Of a stretch of 16,521 nt of DNA, positions 1-7,541 are shown piece after piece. Position numbers and translations under genes: made by a program. Under the pieces are notes generated by a model that made no database searches, was not told where the DNA came from, and worked only from the letters and a program-made list of their open reading frames with translations. Origin of the DNA: Chloroflexota bacterium. Its GTDB lineage: Bacteria; Chloroflexota; UBA11872. Position 1 is the stretch's first letter. Each line of letters starts with the position of its first letter. The stretch is taken from positions 1 through 16,521 of the forward strand of contig JAPOXI010000020.1 of assembly GCA_026707185.1 (NCBI GenBank). The letters run 5' to 3'.

Positions 1-427
1 CGCGAACCATCTCCAGCATGCGCCGCACCTTGGGATCCACGCGCCAGTTATGGGCTACCTGGATCTTCGTTCCGCCGCGCTCGGCCGCGTCCACAATGGC
101 GTCGGCCTCCGCCGGCGTGCGCGCGAAGGGCTTCTCGCAATAGATGCCCCTGGCCCCGGATTCGATGGCGGCTAGCATCATTTCGGAGCGCTCGTGCGGC
201 CGACGAAGGCAAACGGTCACAAAGTCCGCCTGCACGCGGTGCAGCATCTCGCGAAAGTCGCCAAACGCCTGCCGCGCTCCCAGCTGGTCGGCCTTTGCCC
301 GGGCCGGTTCTTCGTCCAGATCCGCCACCGCCACGACCTCGACCGTGGGGATCAACTGCCAGGCGAGATCCAGGTCATGCCCGTAGTTGCCCGCGCCGGT
401 GGCTCCGATGACAACGGCCGTGTACAT
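1..427 (-). CDS. Gfo/Idh/MocA family NAD(P)-dependent oxidoreductase, partial (N-terminal 142 residues)
   Basis: This is the N-terminal Rossmann part of a sugar/inositol-type dehydrogenase; the C-terminus lies beyond the left edge. Visible are the nucleotide-binding loop GATGAGNYG (residues 8-16), an acidic strand end VAVADLD (33-39), and the family catalytic motif YCEKPF (96-101) followed by TPAEADA. I chose ATG at 427 because GGAG sits 8 nt upstream, exactly as in the paralog at 573-1712. The two proteins match at about 102 of 142 aligned residues by eye, so they are tandem duplicates. The gene lies 145 nt downstream of that paralog on the same strand. The family assignment is firm. Substrate is unknown; family members oxidise diverse sugars, inositols and amino sugars with NAD(P). 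Confidence 0.9.
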   Translation of the reverse strand, partial: MYTAVVIGATGAGNYGHDLDLAWQLIPTVEVVAVADLDEEPARAKADQLGARQAFGDFREMLHRVQADFVTVCLRRPHERSEMMLAAIESGARGIYCEKPFARTPAEADAIVDAAERGGTKIQVAHNWRVDPKVRRMLEMVR

Positions 428-473
428 CAGGTCTGCTCCAAATTCGACTCAACAAGCCAGGGCCGAGTCCTGG

Positions 474-489
474 CCGCGGTATACCGCGG
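474..489. promoter_or_regulatory. 16-bp perfect palindrome upstream of a MocA-type gene
   Basis: The sequence ccgcggtataccgcgg is its own reverse complement. It lies 47-62 nt upstream of the start at 427, in the gap between the two tandem dehydrogenase genes. Its centre (tatacc on the minus strand, 483 to 478) resembles a -10 box, so it could be an operator overlapping a promoter. Function is inferred only from shape and position; no regulator is encoded nearby. Confidence 0.35.
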
Positions 490-572
490 TGGCGGCTTGG
501 AGATGCTGCAGCCCCGGGTCTCGCCAGGTCGACTTGGCGGCATTGGCGTTCGCTGCCTTCCGTTCGGGGCCC

Positions 573-1712
573 TCAAACGTCCGCCAGCGCCATCTGCCGC
601 CGCGCCGCATACGGGTTGTCTCGCACCTGCAGCGGAAACCGCACCGTCTGCTGCGTCAACCCGGCTTCGTGAACCGCCAGCACCATCTCGACCGTCCAGC
701 GGCCGTCGATGGCGTCGCAGACCGGACGGCGACCTTCCTCCACGGCGTGCAGCAGATCCAGGGTCATGCTGGTTTGCAGCAGCTGAAGCTCGTGGGCCGT
801 GCCCTCGGTGTCGCCGATGGCGGCGGCGTCCAGGTCGGGAACCGCCACGGCCTCCCAGGTGCTGTCGACACCTGGATCGTCGCCGGGCCGCCGGTTAATC
901 AGCAGTTCCCGGCCACGCTTCCCGTGGCTGCGCATTGAGATGATCCCCTCGGTTCCGACCACCTCTATTCCAAATGCCCGGTGCATGCCGGGGCCGGTGC
1001 GCACCGACGAGATTGTGCCGACCACGCCGTGTTCGAAGATGTAGGTAGCGAACAGTTGATCGCCGGCGATAAGGCCGATCCGCTCGTTGCCTTCGTGCAC
1101 GTCCGGCAGGCCCACCGGGCGTCCCGACTGGAACACGGCGCCGCTCATCTGGCGCGGGTCGCCGGCGACCTGGCGCATCAGGTCCATCAGGTGGACGCCC
1201 AATACCCACAGGTCTTCGGCGCCGCCGCGGCGGTCGTCATTCTTGCCGGTGGCGTGCACGGCCACCAGCCGACCAATCTCGCCATCGCGAATCATCTCGC
1301 GCATGAGGATCACGGCGGGATCAATCCGCCAGGTATGAGCGACCTGGATCTTGGTGTGACTGCGACTTGCCGCCGCAATCACCGCGTCCGCTTCCGCCGG
1401 CGTGCGGACCAGTGGCTTTTCGCAGTAGACCCCCCTGGCCCCGGCCTCGATGGCCGCGTGAATCATCTCCGCATGCACGTCGGGCTGGCGGTTGCAGATG
1501 TTGACGAAGTCCGGCTGCACGCTGGACAGCGCCTCGCGATAGTCCCCGAACGCCTGCGGCGCCCCCAGCTCATCCGCCTTCGCCCGAGCCGACTCCTTGT
1601 CCACATCGGCCACGGCCACAACGTCGACCTCCGGCACCAACTGCCAAGCAAGATCCAGATCGTGCCCGTAATTGCCCGCCCCCGTTGCTCCGATGACTAC
1701 TGCGGTGTACAT
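573..1712 (-). CDS. Gfo/Idh/MocA family NAD(P)-dependent oxidoreductase
   Basis: A 379-residue two-domain dehydrogenase of the Gfo/Idh/MocA family, normal length. The N-terminal Rossmann fold starts with GATGAGNYG (8-16); the catalytic lysine motif is CEKP (97-100, Lys99); the C-terminal alpha/beta domain carries GVHLMDLMR (172-180), with His174 and Asp177 in the position of the family's catalytic His region. The frame is open upstream to 1817, but ATG at 1712 is preferred: GGAG lies 8 nt upstream, the Rossmann strand begins directly at residue 2, the paralog at 1-427 starts identically, and a -10-like box (TATGCT, 1757 to 1752) would place the transcript start downstream of 1817. It probably oxidises a sugar or polyol; the substrate cannot be read from sequence. 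It ends in TGA. Confidence 0.92.
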   Translation of the reverse strand: MYTAVVIGATGAGNYGHDLDLAWQLVPEVDVVAVADVDKESARAKADELGAPQAFGDYREALSSVQPDFVNICNRQPDVHAEMIHAAIEAGARGVYCEKPLVRTPAEADAVIAAASRSHTKIQVAHTWRIDPAVILMREMIRDGEIGRLVAVHATGKNDDRRGGAEDLWVLGVHLMDLMRQVAGDPRQMSGAVFQSGRPVGLPDVHEGNERIGLIAGDQLFATYIFEHGVVGTISSVRTGPGMHRAFGIEVVGTEGIISMRSHGKRGRELLINRRPGDDPGVDSTWEAVAVPDLDAAAIGDTEGTAHELQLLQTSMTLDLLHAVEEGRRPVCDAIDGRWTVEMVLAVHEAGLTQQTVRFPLQVRDNPYAARRQMALADV

Positions 1713-1751
1713 AAGGGTCGCTCCAAGGCTCGTGGATATTGACTGGGGCGA

Positions 1752-1760
1752 AGCATAGCG
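1752..1760 (-). promoter_or_regulatory. Extended -10-like box (CGC TATGCT) for the dehydrogenase at 573-1712
   Basis: On the minus strand CGCTATGCT lies 39 nt upstream of the ATG at 1712. Similar (T/C)GCTANNNT boxes precede several other genes in this window. No good -35 hexamer is visible, so the call rests on recurrence and spacing. Confidence 0.3.
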
Positions 1761-1963
1761 CCGCTTGGTGTTGGCGGACGCTGGGAGATGGCGGAACCTT
1801 GTCGCGCGGCCGGACAAAGTCGCTCAACACTTGAAGGCCCGGCTGCGGATTCTGAGCTCCGCTGAACCGGGGCCTACTCGTGCTTGCGGTCAGCTGTGGC
1901 TTCGCAGTCATCCAGCCCGGCCTGTAGTCGTCAGAGGACACTCTTCAGCGAACTTCTTCGAGG

Positions 1964-2743
1964 TCAGGTGGTTTTGCGACGGGTGAACCGGAGGCCGGAC
2001 CACGTCTGATCAATGGCGGCAATCTTGTAGTCGACCAGACCGTTGGCGAGGCCGGTTTCGCGGACGACGCGCTCTGAGAGGTCGGACTTGACACCTGAGG
2101 CTTTCTTGGGCCAGCAGATCCAGAGGCCGCCGGGGCCGGCCTTCTGGCCGTAGCGCTCGACGCGCTGCCGCAGTTGGCGCTGGGAGCCGACGAACCAGAC
2201 GATGAGGTCGCAGCGACCCTGGACTCGGCGGCGGAGGATAACGTCAGCAGGCAATGCGCCCAGGGTGTCCTGGAAGTCGTCGGGGGCGCCGGGAGTGGCA
2301 ACGGCGTAGCCGGACTTGATTCCGAGCTTGCGGGGGAGCGGGGTGCCGGAGTAGCCGGCCAGACCGGACTCGGGTACGACGGGCTGGGTCGGCGGGTTGG
2401 CAATTGCCTGCCGCAGGGCGGGCTGAATGTTGGGCCAGTCGGTGTAGACGGCGTCGGGGAGTAGCTGGCGGACGCGGGCGACCTTGGCAGGGTCGCCGTC
2501 GACCAAGACGAGGGGGATGCCGCGGGTGGCCCTGGTCTGACGCATGGCGACGCCAACATCGCGGCCATGGGAGGGCAGGCGTCCGAGGTCGATCAGGAGT
2601 GCGTCGGGCGGGTTGACACGCAGGTCGCGAAGGCTGGCCGTGTCGAGTTGCTCGTGGTTTACATGAAACTCGTCGGCCGGGAGCCGCGCGGCGCGCTCCG
2701 CAGCTTCGGTGGCATTCCAGTGGATCAGGCGGATTCTGTGCAT
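1964..2743 (-). CDS. Receiver-like domain fused to DUF3052 domain protein
   Basis: A 259-residue cytoplasmic protein with two parts. Residues 1-115 have the alternating strand/helix pattern of a CheY-like receiver: ALLIDL (48-53) with Asp52 at the phospho-acceptor position and IPLVLVDGD (76-84). Residues ~128-259 match the DUF3052 family: the characteristic GYSGTPLPRKLGI (130-142), WPKKASGVKSDLSE near 215, and the terminal TWSGLRF. DUF3052 has no established function and usually occurs as a stand-alone protein of about 130-150 residues, so this one is about twice that length. Start ATG at 2743 overlaps the upstream gene by 19 nt, implying cotranscription. The receiver assignment is moderate because the full acidic pocket and the conserved Lys are not clear; it may be a pseudo-receiver. 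The DUF3052 assignment is stronger. Confidence 0.85.
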   Translation of the reverse strand: MHRIRLIHWNATEAAERAARLPADEFHVNHEQLDTASLRDLRVNPPDALLIDLGRLPSHGRDVGVAMRQTRATRGIPLVLVDGDPAKVARVRQLLPDAVYTDWPNIQPALRQAIANPPTQPVVPESGLAGYSGTPLPRKLGIKSGYAVATPGAPDDFQDTLGALPADVILRRRVQGRCDLIVWFVGSQRQLRQRVERYGQKAGPGGLWICWPKKASGVKSDLSERVVRETGLANGLVDYKIAAIDQTWSGLRFTRRKTT

Positions 2744-3522
2744 GAGTTCGATGTGTCCGTGAGCCGTTGGGCTACGGCAAGGGCCCGACGCAGGTGGGCC
2801 GTCGTCCTAGCGGGCGGCCAGTTTTCGGGACCGTGCGCGAAGAGTTGGACCGGGTGGGCGTAGCCGGTGGCATGGAGGGCTTCAAAGATAGGCCGGTGGT
2901 CGATGTTGCCGGTGCCGATGAACTGCCGGGCTGGATCCTTCCAATTGGCGAGGCCCCTGGCGCCCCAGTCCCAGGCGTAGCAGATGGCAACTCGCTTGCC
3001 CAAAAGGTAGACGGCGTCGGCGGTGGACTCACTCCTGTTGAAGAGGTGAATGGGCGCGAGAGCTATTCCGAGCGCGGGAGAAGGCTCCAGGTCGATCAAG
3101 GTGAGCATGGATTCGATCGAGTCAATGACCGTGGCGCCGTGGTTTTCGATGGCGAGAGTGACGCCCAGCGACTCGGCGTGGCGAATGACGGAGTCGATCT
3201 GTTGGAGAAAGTGGGGAACGGTGACGTCGGATTTGGCGGAGGCGGTGATCAAGGCGCGGCCGTTCAGTTCGGCCATCTGGTCGAGGAGCGCGCGGAGGCG
3301 GGCGTGGGGCCAGTTGAAGACTGAGAGAGTGTCGAGCTGGAGTCCGTGGCGGCGGAGAGTTTTGCGAACCGTGGGCACGCCATCGGCCAGATGTTCGCAC
3401 CAGTTCTCGACGTGCCAGAGATCTATCTGATGGAGGCCGACGGCGGCGAGTTCAGTACAGGCCTTGTCGAGCGGCTGGCGACCGTACAGCACGGTGGAGG
3501 CCGAGAACCGGAAAGCGCTCAC
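2725..3522 (-). CDS. TIM-barrel sugar phosphate isomerase/epimerase-like protein
   Basis: A 265-residue protein of the AP-endonuclease-2 / xylose-isomerase-like TIM-barrel superfamily, typical of inositol or sugar catabolic clusters. Evidence: the start with FSASTVLYG, the HQIDLWHVE strand (31-39), LDTLSVF (63-69), and the conserved LAIENHG (123-129), whose Glu126 is the usual metal ligand. The start is GTG at 3522, inside a GTGA overlap with the stop of the upstream dehydrogenase, a sign of translational coupling. Oddities: where relatives usually have a D-x-x-H metal-binding motif this protein has ALAPIHLF (154-161), so the Asp is replaced while the His remains, and the last barrel Glu is not obvious. 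It may bind metal poorly or catalyse a different reaction. Substrate unknown. Confidence 0.85.
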   Translation of the reverse strand: MSAFRFSASTVLYGRQPLDKACTELAAVGLHQIDLWHVENWCEHLADGVPTVRKTLRRHGLQLDTLSVFNWPHARLRALLDQMAELNGRALITASAKSDVTVPHFLQQIDSVIRHAESLGVTLAIENHGATVIDSIESMLTLIDLEPSPALGIALAPIHLFNRSESTADAVYLLGKRVAICYAWDWGARGLANWKDPARQFIGTGNIDHRPIFEALHATGYAHPVQLFAHGPENWPPARTTAHLRRALAVAQRLTDTSNSCTESA

Positions 3523-4574
3523 GATTCGGCGGCGAGGCGATGGCGGAACTTAATGATCTCCTTGTCGGTAGCACCGTCACGCGGGTCGACCGGGCGTCCC
3601 AACAGGGCGGAGCGCTGGGCAGCGAGCATGCAATTCCAGGAGACGCGGGCCTGGGCGGGGCCGCATGAGTGGGTGTCCGGGTTGTCGAGGGACCGGATGA
3701 CGGATTCCAGAAAGGCGACCTGGGCGGGGGGATCGTCGTCGAAGTAGTCGTGGGCTTCGCTGCGGCACTCGTGCGGCGTGTGGAGCCACCAGCCGCGGTT
3801 GGTGCTGCAGCCGAGAGTGCCCTCGGTTCCCGTGATTTCGATTCCGAGGTGTAGCCAGTAGGCGTCGGTCCCTGGCCAACGCGGGGATCGGCAACCGCAT
3901 TCAAAGGCGATGTGCCAATCGTCGGAAACGGCGAGCACGCCGGCGGCATGGGCGGGTCCGGGATGCGGCGGAAGGCGAGCGCGTTCGCCGGTGGCCTGGG
4001 CAAGGAGCCACGGCCTAGTGGCGGAGTGGGAGTCGGTGGCTAGTGAGGCGACGTCGTCGAGGAGGTAGCGCAGGAGGTCAAATAGGTGCGATCCCTGTTC
4101 GAAGAGGCTGCCCATGCTGGAGGCGCGTACGTGCGTGATGCGGCCAATGGCTCCGGTCCGGAGGTGCCGGCGGACACGAGGCCAGGCCGGATGCCACGGG
4201 ACCTGTTGGTTGAGGAAGAGGCCGATGCCGGCTTCGTGGCAGGCGGCGAAGATTCGTGCCGCTTCGCTCGGCAGTGTTGCCAGAGGCTTTTCTATGAGGA
4301 TGGCGCGCGGACGCAGCTCAACGAGGGCCTTGACCACCTGCCAGCGGACCGAGGGCATGGTGGCCACGTGGATGAGGTCCAAGGCGCCGGCCGAGGCCAG
4401 CTCTTCGATCCGGGTTGCGCGAAGAGGAATGTCGAATCGGTCCGCAGCGTCATTGAGGCGGGTCGCGACTAAATCGCAGCAAGCGGCGATTTCGGCGTCG
4501 GGCAGAGCCGTCAGTGCCTGGAGATGCTCCATGCCGCGGCTCCCACAGCCGACGAGGGCATGACGAGTAGTCAT
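3519..4574 (-). CDS. Gfo/Idh/MocA family oxidoreductase (second subfamily)
   Basis: A 351-residue NAD(P)-dependent dehydrogenase. The Rossmann loop is GCGSRG (9-14), the catalytic motif IEKP (94-97, Lys96), and the second domain contains SMGSLFEQGSHLFDLLRY (153-170) with His163 and Asp166. It is clearly diverged from the two tandem paralogs at 1-1712, so it likely has a different substrate. It overlaps the downstream isomerase-like gene by 4 nt and lies 30 nt after the MFS gene, so the set (transporter, dehydrogenase, isomerase, DUF3052 fusion) looks like one operon. There is no Shine-Dalgarno before ATG 4574, but a -10-like CGCTATCCT ends 7 nt upstream, which would give a leaderless message for an internal promoter. 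It ends in TGA. Confidence 0.9.
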   Translation of the reverse strand: MTTRHALVGCGSRGMEHLQALTALPDAEIAACCDLVATRLNDAADRFDIPLRATRIEELASAGALDLIHVATMPSVRWQVVKALVELRPRAILIEKPLATLPSEAARIFAACHEAGIGLFLNQQVPWHPAWPRVRRHLRTGAIGRITHVRASSMGSLFEQGSHLFDLLRYLLDDVASLATDSHSATRPWLLAQATGERARLPPHPGPAHAAGVLAVSDDWHIAFECGCRSPRWPGTDAYWLHLGIEITGTEGTLGCSTNRGWWLHTPHECRSEAHDYFDDDPPAQVAFLESVIRSLDNPDTHSCGPAQARVSWNCMLAAQRSALLGRPVDPRDGATDKEIIKFRHRLAAES

Positions 4575-4581
4575 GTCAGGA

Positions 4582-4590
4582 AGGATAGCG
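4582..4590 (-). promoter_or_regulatory. -10-like box (CGC TATCCT) immediately before a dehydrogenase start
   Basis: CGCTATCCT on the minus strand ends 7 nt before the ATG at 4574, where no ribosome-binding site is visible. This is compatible with a leaderless transcript starting at or near the ATG. It matches the (T/C)GCTANNNT pattern seen before other genes here. No -35 was identified. Confidence 0.28.
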
Positions 4591-4604
4591 GCGGCGTGGA
4601 GCGC

Positions 4605-5969
4605 CTATCCGGTGGTCCGAGGAGCCGCCAGGCCGTCCGGATCGGCGTCGTCAGGTCGCAGGCGCCAGATGTCGCGTACCCAGAGTGGGACACCGATTCC
4701 AACCACGCCCGTGGCCAGACCACCGAGCAGGATTGCGGTTGGCGTGCCCTGGACTTCGGCAATCACGGACAGGGGCAGCAGGCCGAGCGGGGAAAGACCG
4801 AAGGTCATCATGCGCAGCGCCATGACTCGTCCGCGCAAGGCATCGGGCACGAGCAACTGCAGGGCCATCTGATTGACGGACATGTAGACGGACTGGCTGA
4901 AGCCCATAAAGGCCACGACGACGGCGGCGGCCGCGAAGGAACGTGTGAACGCGAGGAGAACGAGGAGGGCGGCGTAGACGAGGATCGCCGCGACAAGGGC
5001 ACGGCCCTTCTCGCGAAACCGCGAAAACGTGACGACCAGTGCCGAGCCAACGAGGGCGCCCACACCAAGGACGCCAAGCAGGAATCCGAAGGCTTCGGGT
5101 CCACCGCCAAGGTCCTTGCGGACGAAGGCCGGCAACAAGGTCATCAATGGCATGCCAAACAGTGATGGACCAAGCGCCAGCAGCATGAGCGCAAGCATCA
5201 TGCGAGTGCGGGCCACGTAGGCGAAGCCCCCGCGCATGTCGGCCCAGGTCGAGCTCCTTGGGCGCGGCGAGCGGGGCGGCGGTACGACGCGCAGCATGTT
5301 GACGCTGCTCCAGACATAGCCGCCGACCTGGACGAAGTAGGAGCCGGCGATTCCAACCGTGGCAATGACTTGGCCAGCCAGCGACGGGCCGATGATCCGG
5401 GCCGAATTGAGCGTTGCGCTGTGCAGGCCAATAGCGTTGGCCAGGTGTTCGCGGGGTACAAGACCAGCAACGAGCGCGGTGCGTGCCGGCACGTTGACGG
5501 CGAACATCGTGCCAACGATCAGTGAGGACACAGCCAGGTGCACGACATGCACGCGGTTGGTGACCACCAGGATCGCGATCGTCAGCATCAGCCCGGCCAG
5601 GATGAGTTGAGCAACGAGAACCATTCGACGGCGGTCGAGACGGTCGGCCAGCACGCCGCCCAGGGGCGACAACAGCAGCATGGGGATCGAACGGAAGAAC
5701 GCCAGCAACCCCAGAGTGAATTCGGATCCCGTCAGATCGAGCACCAACCAGCCTTGCGCCACCTGCTGCATCCAGAAGGCAACCTGGCTGCCGGCGTTGG
5801 CCTGCCAGAGCCGGGAATATTGCTTATAGGCCAGGGCGGGGGCCACACGGTCGCGGGCACGGACCAACGGCCGGAGCAGGGAATCGATGTGCAGCGATCC
5901 GATCGGCGGGTTCGGCCCGAAACCTTCGGGTCCCGGCGGAGTGTGGGGGATGAGCGGGGACTTGGGCAA
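4605..5969 (-). CDS. MFS transporter, MFS_3 / EntS-like exporter type
   Basis: A 454-residue polytopic membrane protein of the major facilitator superfamily with about 12 hydrophobic segments. After a ~45-residue Pro-rich N-terminal extension comes the MFS_3-type opening (YKQYSRLWQANAGSQVAFWM), then the first-loop signature LGGVLADRLDRRRMV, the second-half equivalent near SRFREKGRAL, and the loop LVPDALRGRVMALRMM typical of this subfamily. Members export siderophores, drugs or other small molecules; the cargo here is unknown. The start is TTG at 5969; no ATG or GTG occurs in frame upstream before a stop near 6046, though a downstream start in the extension is possible. It heads the leftward operon with 30 nt to the next gene, and diverges from the secreted propeller gene at 6094. 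Confidence 0.9.
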   Translation of the reverse strand: MPKSPLIPHTPPGPEGFGPNPPIGSLHIDSLLRPLVRARDRVAPALAYKQYSRLWQANAGSQVAFWMQQVAQGWLVLDLTGSEFTLGLLAFFRSIPMLLLSPLGGVLADRLDRRRMVLVAQLILAGLMLTIAILVVTNRVHVVHLAVSSLIVGTMFAVNVPARTALVAGLVPREHLANAIGLHSATLNSARIIGPSLAGQVIATVGIAGSYFVQVGGYVWSSVNMLRVVPPPRSPRPRSSTWADMRGGFAYVARTRMMLALMLLALGPSLFGMPLMTLLPAFVRKDLGGGPEAFGFLLGVLGVGALVGSALVVTFSRFREKGRALVAAILVYAALLVLLAFTRSFAAAAVVVAFMGFSQSVYMSVNQMALQLLVPDALRGRVMALRMMTFGLSPLGLLPLSVIAEVQGTPTAILLGGLATGVVGIGVPLWVRDIWRLRPDDADPDGLAAPRTTG

Positions 5970-6039
5970 CCGGCGGCTAACCAGTCGCCAATGCGTCTGT
6001 CCGCCTAGCTGCCCAGCCGTGCCGGTGGGTGACCGACGC

Positions 6040-6048
6040 TGCTAGTCT
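6040..6048 (+). promoter_or_regulatory. Extended -10-like box (TGC TAGTCT) for the propeller gene at 6094
   Basis: TGCTAGTCT ends 45 nt before the TTG start, in the 124-nt gap divergent from the MFS gene. The related propeller gene at 10220 has TGCTAAGCT at almost the same distance (47 nt). No -35 is obvious. Confidence 0.35.
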
Positions 6049-6093
6049 GCCCGGGCTGCCAGAGAAGCAGAGTTTCCTAGGACTGGCGACAAC

Positions 6094-7440
6094 TTGGCAC
6101 GAACTAGTCGAACATTCTTGGTCGCGGTCGTGACCACTCTCGTTGCGGCAGTACTGTCCCCCGCGGTACACGCACAGTGGCCGACGACGTGTGTCGATCT
6201 GAATGACATCGTAGAGGCGCATTTGGGCAACGACGGCAACGTCGGCATCTACCAGCGGGTCTTCGGCGACCAGGCCGAGCAAGCTTGTCAGAACGACCAC
6301 CGCGACGATGTGCGCGGAGTCTTCGCCTGGGCGTTTGATGTCTCGACGCAGTCAGACTCGGGCGCTCTCCCGGATCTGGCTTGGCCAACGGGCTGCGTTG
6401 AGCTGAATGACATTGTCGAGGCACACCTGGACAACGACGGAAACGTGGGCATCTATCAGCGTGCCTTTGCCGGTGCCGCCGAGTTCGCCTGCCGAGGCGA
6501 TCATCGCGACGACGTGCGAGCCGTGTTCGCATGGGCCTTCGGCGGCATGGCGGTCGTCGTCAGCCAGGACCGCCCAGAATCGGTTGCGGCAGGTTGGTCG
6601 TCAGTCGCGGTTGGCGGATTTCACAACTGTGCGATTCGGACCGACGGAACGGTCGCCTGCTGGGGGCAACCAGCGGACGCCGCCGGGGCCAACTTCGGCA
6701 AAGCGGATCCGCCCCCTGGGAAGTTCCAATCAGTGAGCGCTGGACTAGATCACTCCTGCGGCGTGCGCATGGATGGTTCGGTTGCCTGCTGGGGATCAAA
6801 CGTCGCGTTTAGAGATCGTCACGTCGGCCAAGCGGACCCTCCAGCGGGCACGTTTCAGTCTGTGAGCGCCGGGTATTTTCACACTTGCGGAGTGAAAACC
6901 GATGGATCGGTCGCGTGTTGGGGTGATAACGGAGCCGGCGAGGCCGTCCCGCCGCCGGGCACCTTTCGATCGGTCAGTGCTGGGGCAAATCACACGTGCG
7001 GCGTGCGAACCGACGGGACGATCTCCTGTTGGGGATCGAATCGCCAAGGACAAGGATCCCCGCCGACTGGAGGTTTTCAGTCTGTCAGCGCTGGACTCCA
7101 TCACACGTGCGGAGTGCGCACGGACGGGACCGTGGCGTGCTGGGGGGCAAACGTCGACAACTGGAATCGTGTCGTCGGTCAAGCCACTCCGCCGGCGGGG
7201 ACGTTCCAGTCAGTGAGCGCTGGTCTGCACCACACCTGCGGTCTGCGGACGGATGGCACGGTGGCCTGCTGGGGCTCGAACACTGAGCGAGGAGTCGATC
7301 ACGTCGGTCAAGCAATGCCGCCCGCCGGCGACTTCGCAAGCGTCGATGCCGGGCACAGCCACTCCTGCGGACTGAAGGCCGATGCAACCATCGCCTGTTG
7401 GGGATGGAATGGTCTCGGCCAAACGACGCCGCCGACATAG
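6094..7440 (+). CDS. Secreted protein: twin Cys module plus seven-repeat RCC1-like beta-propeller (copy A)
   Basis: A 448-residue exported protein. Residues 1-27 are a Sec signal peptide (RTSR, hydrophobic core, cleavage after AVHA). Two ~53-residue modules follow, W29-F81 and W97-F149, each running WPTxCVxLNDIVEAHL ... NVGIYQR ... DHRDDVRxVFAWAF with cysteines 32 apart (33/65 and 101/133). Residues 168-448 hold seven RCC1-like repeats of 35-43 residues with the core FQSVSAG-xxHTCGVRTDG-TVACWG, followed by a PPAGT turn. Seven repeats fit one closed seven-bladed propeller, and each repeat has two Cys about 10 residues apart, suggesting intrablade disulfides. RCC1 propellers are generally binding platforms; the ligand here is unknown. 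The TTG start at 6094 has AGGA 11 nt upstream. A close paralog lies at 10220-11551. Confidence 0.85.
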   Translation: MARTSRTFLVAVVTTLVAAVLSPAVHAQWPTTCVDLNDIVEAHLGNDGNVGIYQRVFGDQAEQACQNDHRDDVRGVFAWAFDVSTQSDSGALPDLAWPTGCVELNDIVEAHLDNDGNVGIYQRAFAGAAEFACRGDHRDDVRAVFAWAFGGMAVVVSQDRPESVAAGWSSVAVGGFHNCAIRTDGTVACWGQPADAAGANFGKADPPPGKFQSVSAGLDHSCGVRMDGSVACWGSNVAFRDRHVGQADPPAGTFQSVSAGYFHTCGVKTDGSVACWGDNGAGEAVPPPGTFRSVSAGANHTCGVRTDGTISCWGSNRQGQGSPPTGGFQSVSAGLHHTCGVRTDGTVACWGANVDNWNRVVGQATPPAGTFQSVSAGLHHTCGLRTDGTVACWGSNTERGVDHVGQAMPPAGDFASVDAGHSHSCGLKADATIACWGWNGLGQTTPPT

Positions 7441-7499
7441 GGCGCCGCCAGACGACCCGGTAGCCGAGAGCCTGCCGGCGGAGCGCGAAGTCTGGCAGA

Positions 7500-7508
7500 C
7501 GCTACTAT
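7500..7508 (+). promoter_or_regulatory. -10-like box (CGC TACTAT) for the protease gene
   Basis: CGCTACTAT lies in the 74-nt gap after the propeller gene. A transcript from it would begin near 7515, favouring either a leaderless start at ATG 7515 or, better, the ATG at 7542. Confidence 0.3.
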
Positions 7509-7541
7509 CGAGACATGCGCCTCGGGATCGACTGCGCCAGG

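Noticed and set aside
194..1742. Plus-strand ORFs opposite the MocA-type genes
   Set aside because: Their translations lack motifs, while the minus strand encodes complete Rossmann and EKP motifs with good ribosome-binding sites.
1713..1817. N-terminal extension of the dehydrogenase to 1817
   Set aside because: The extension is Arg/Ser-rich without Rossmann features; ATG 1712 has a well-spaced GGAG, matches the paralog's start, and lies downstream of a -10-like box at 1752-1757.
6104..7182. Long minus-strand ORFs antisense to the propeller gene, and similar ones antisense to 10220-11551
   Set aside because: They are Arg/Pro/Ser-rich, low-complexity mirror frames of repetitive GC-rich coding sequence with no domains.
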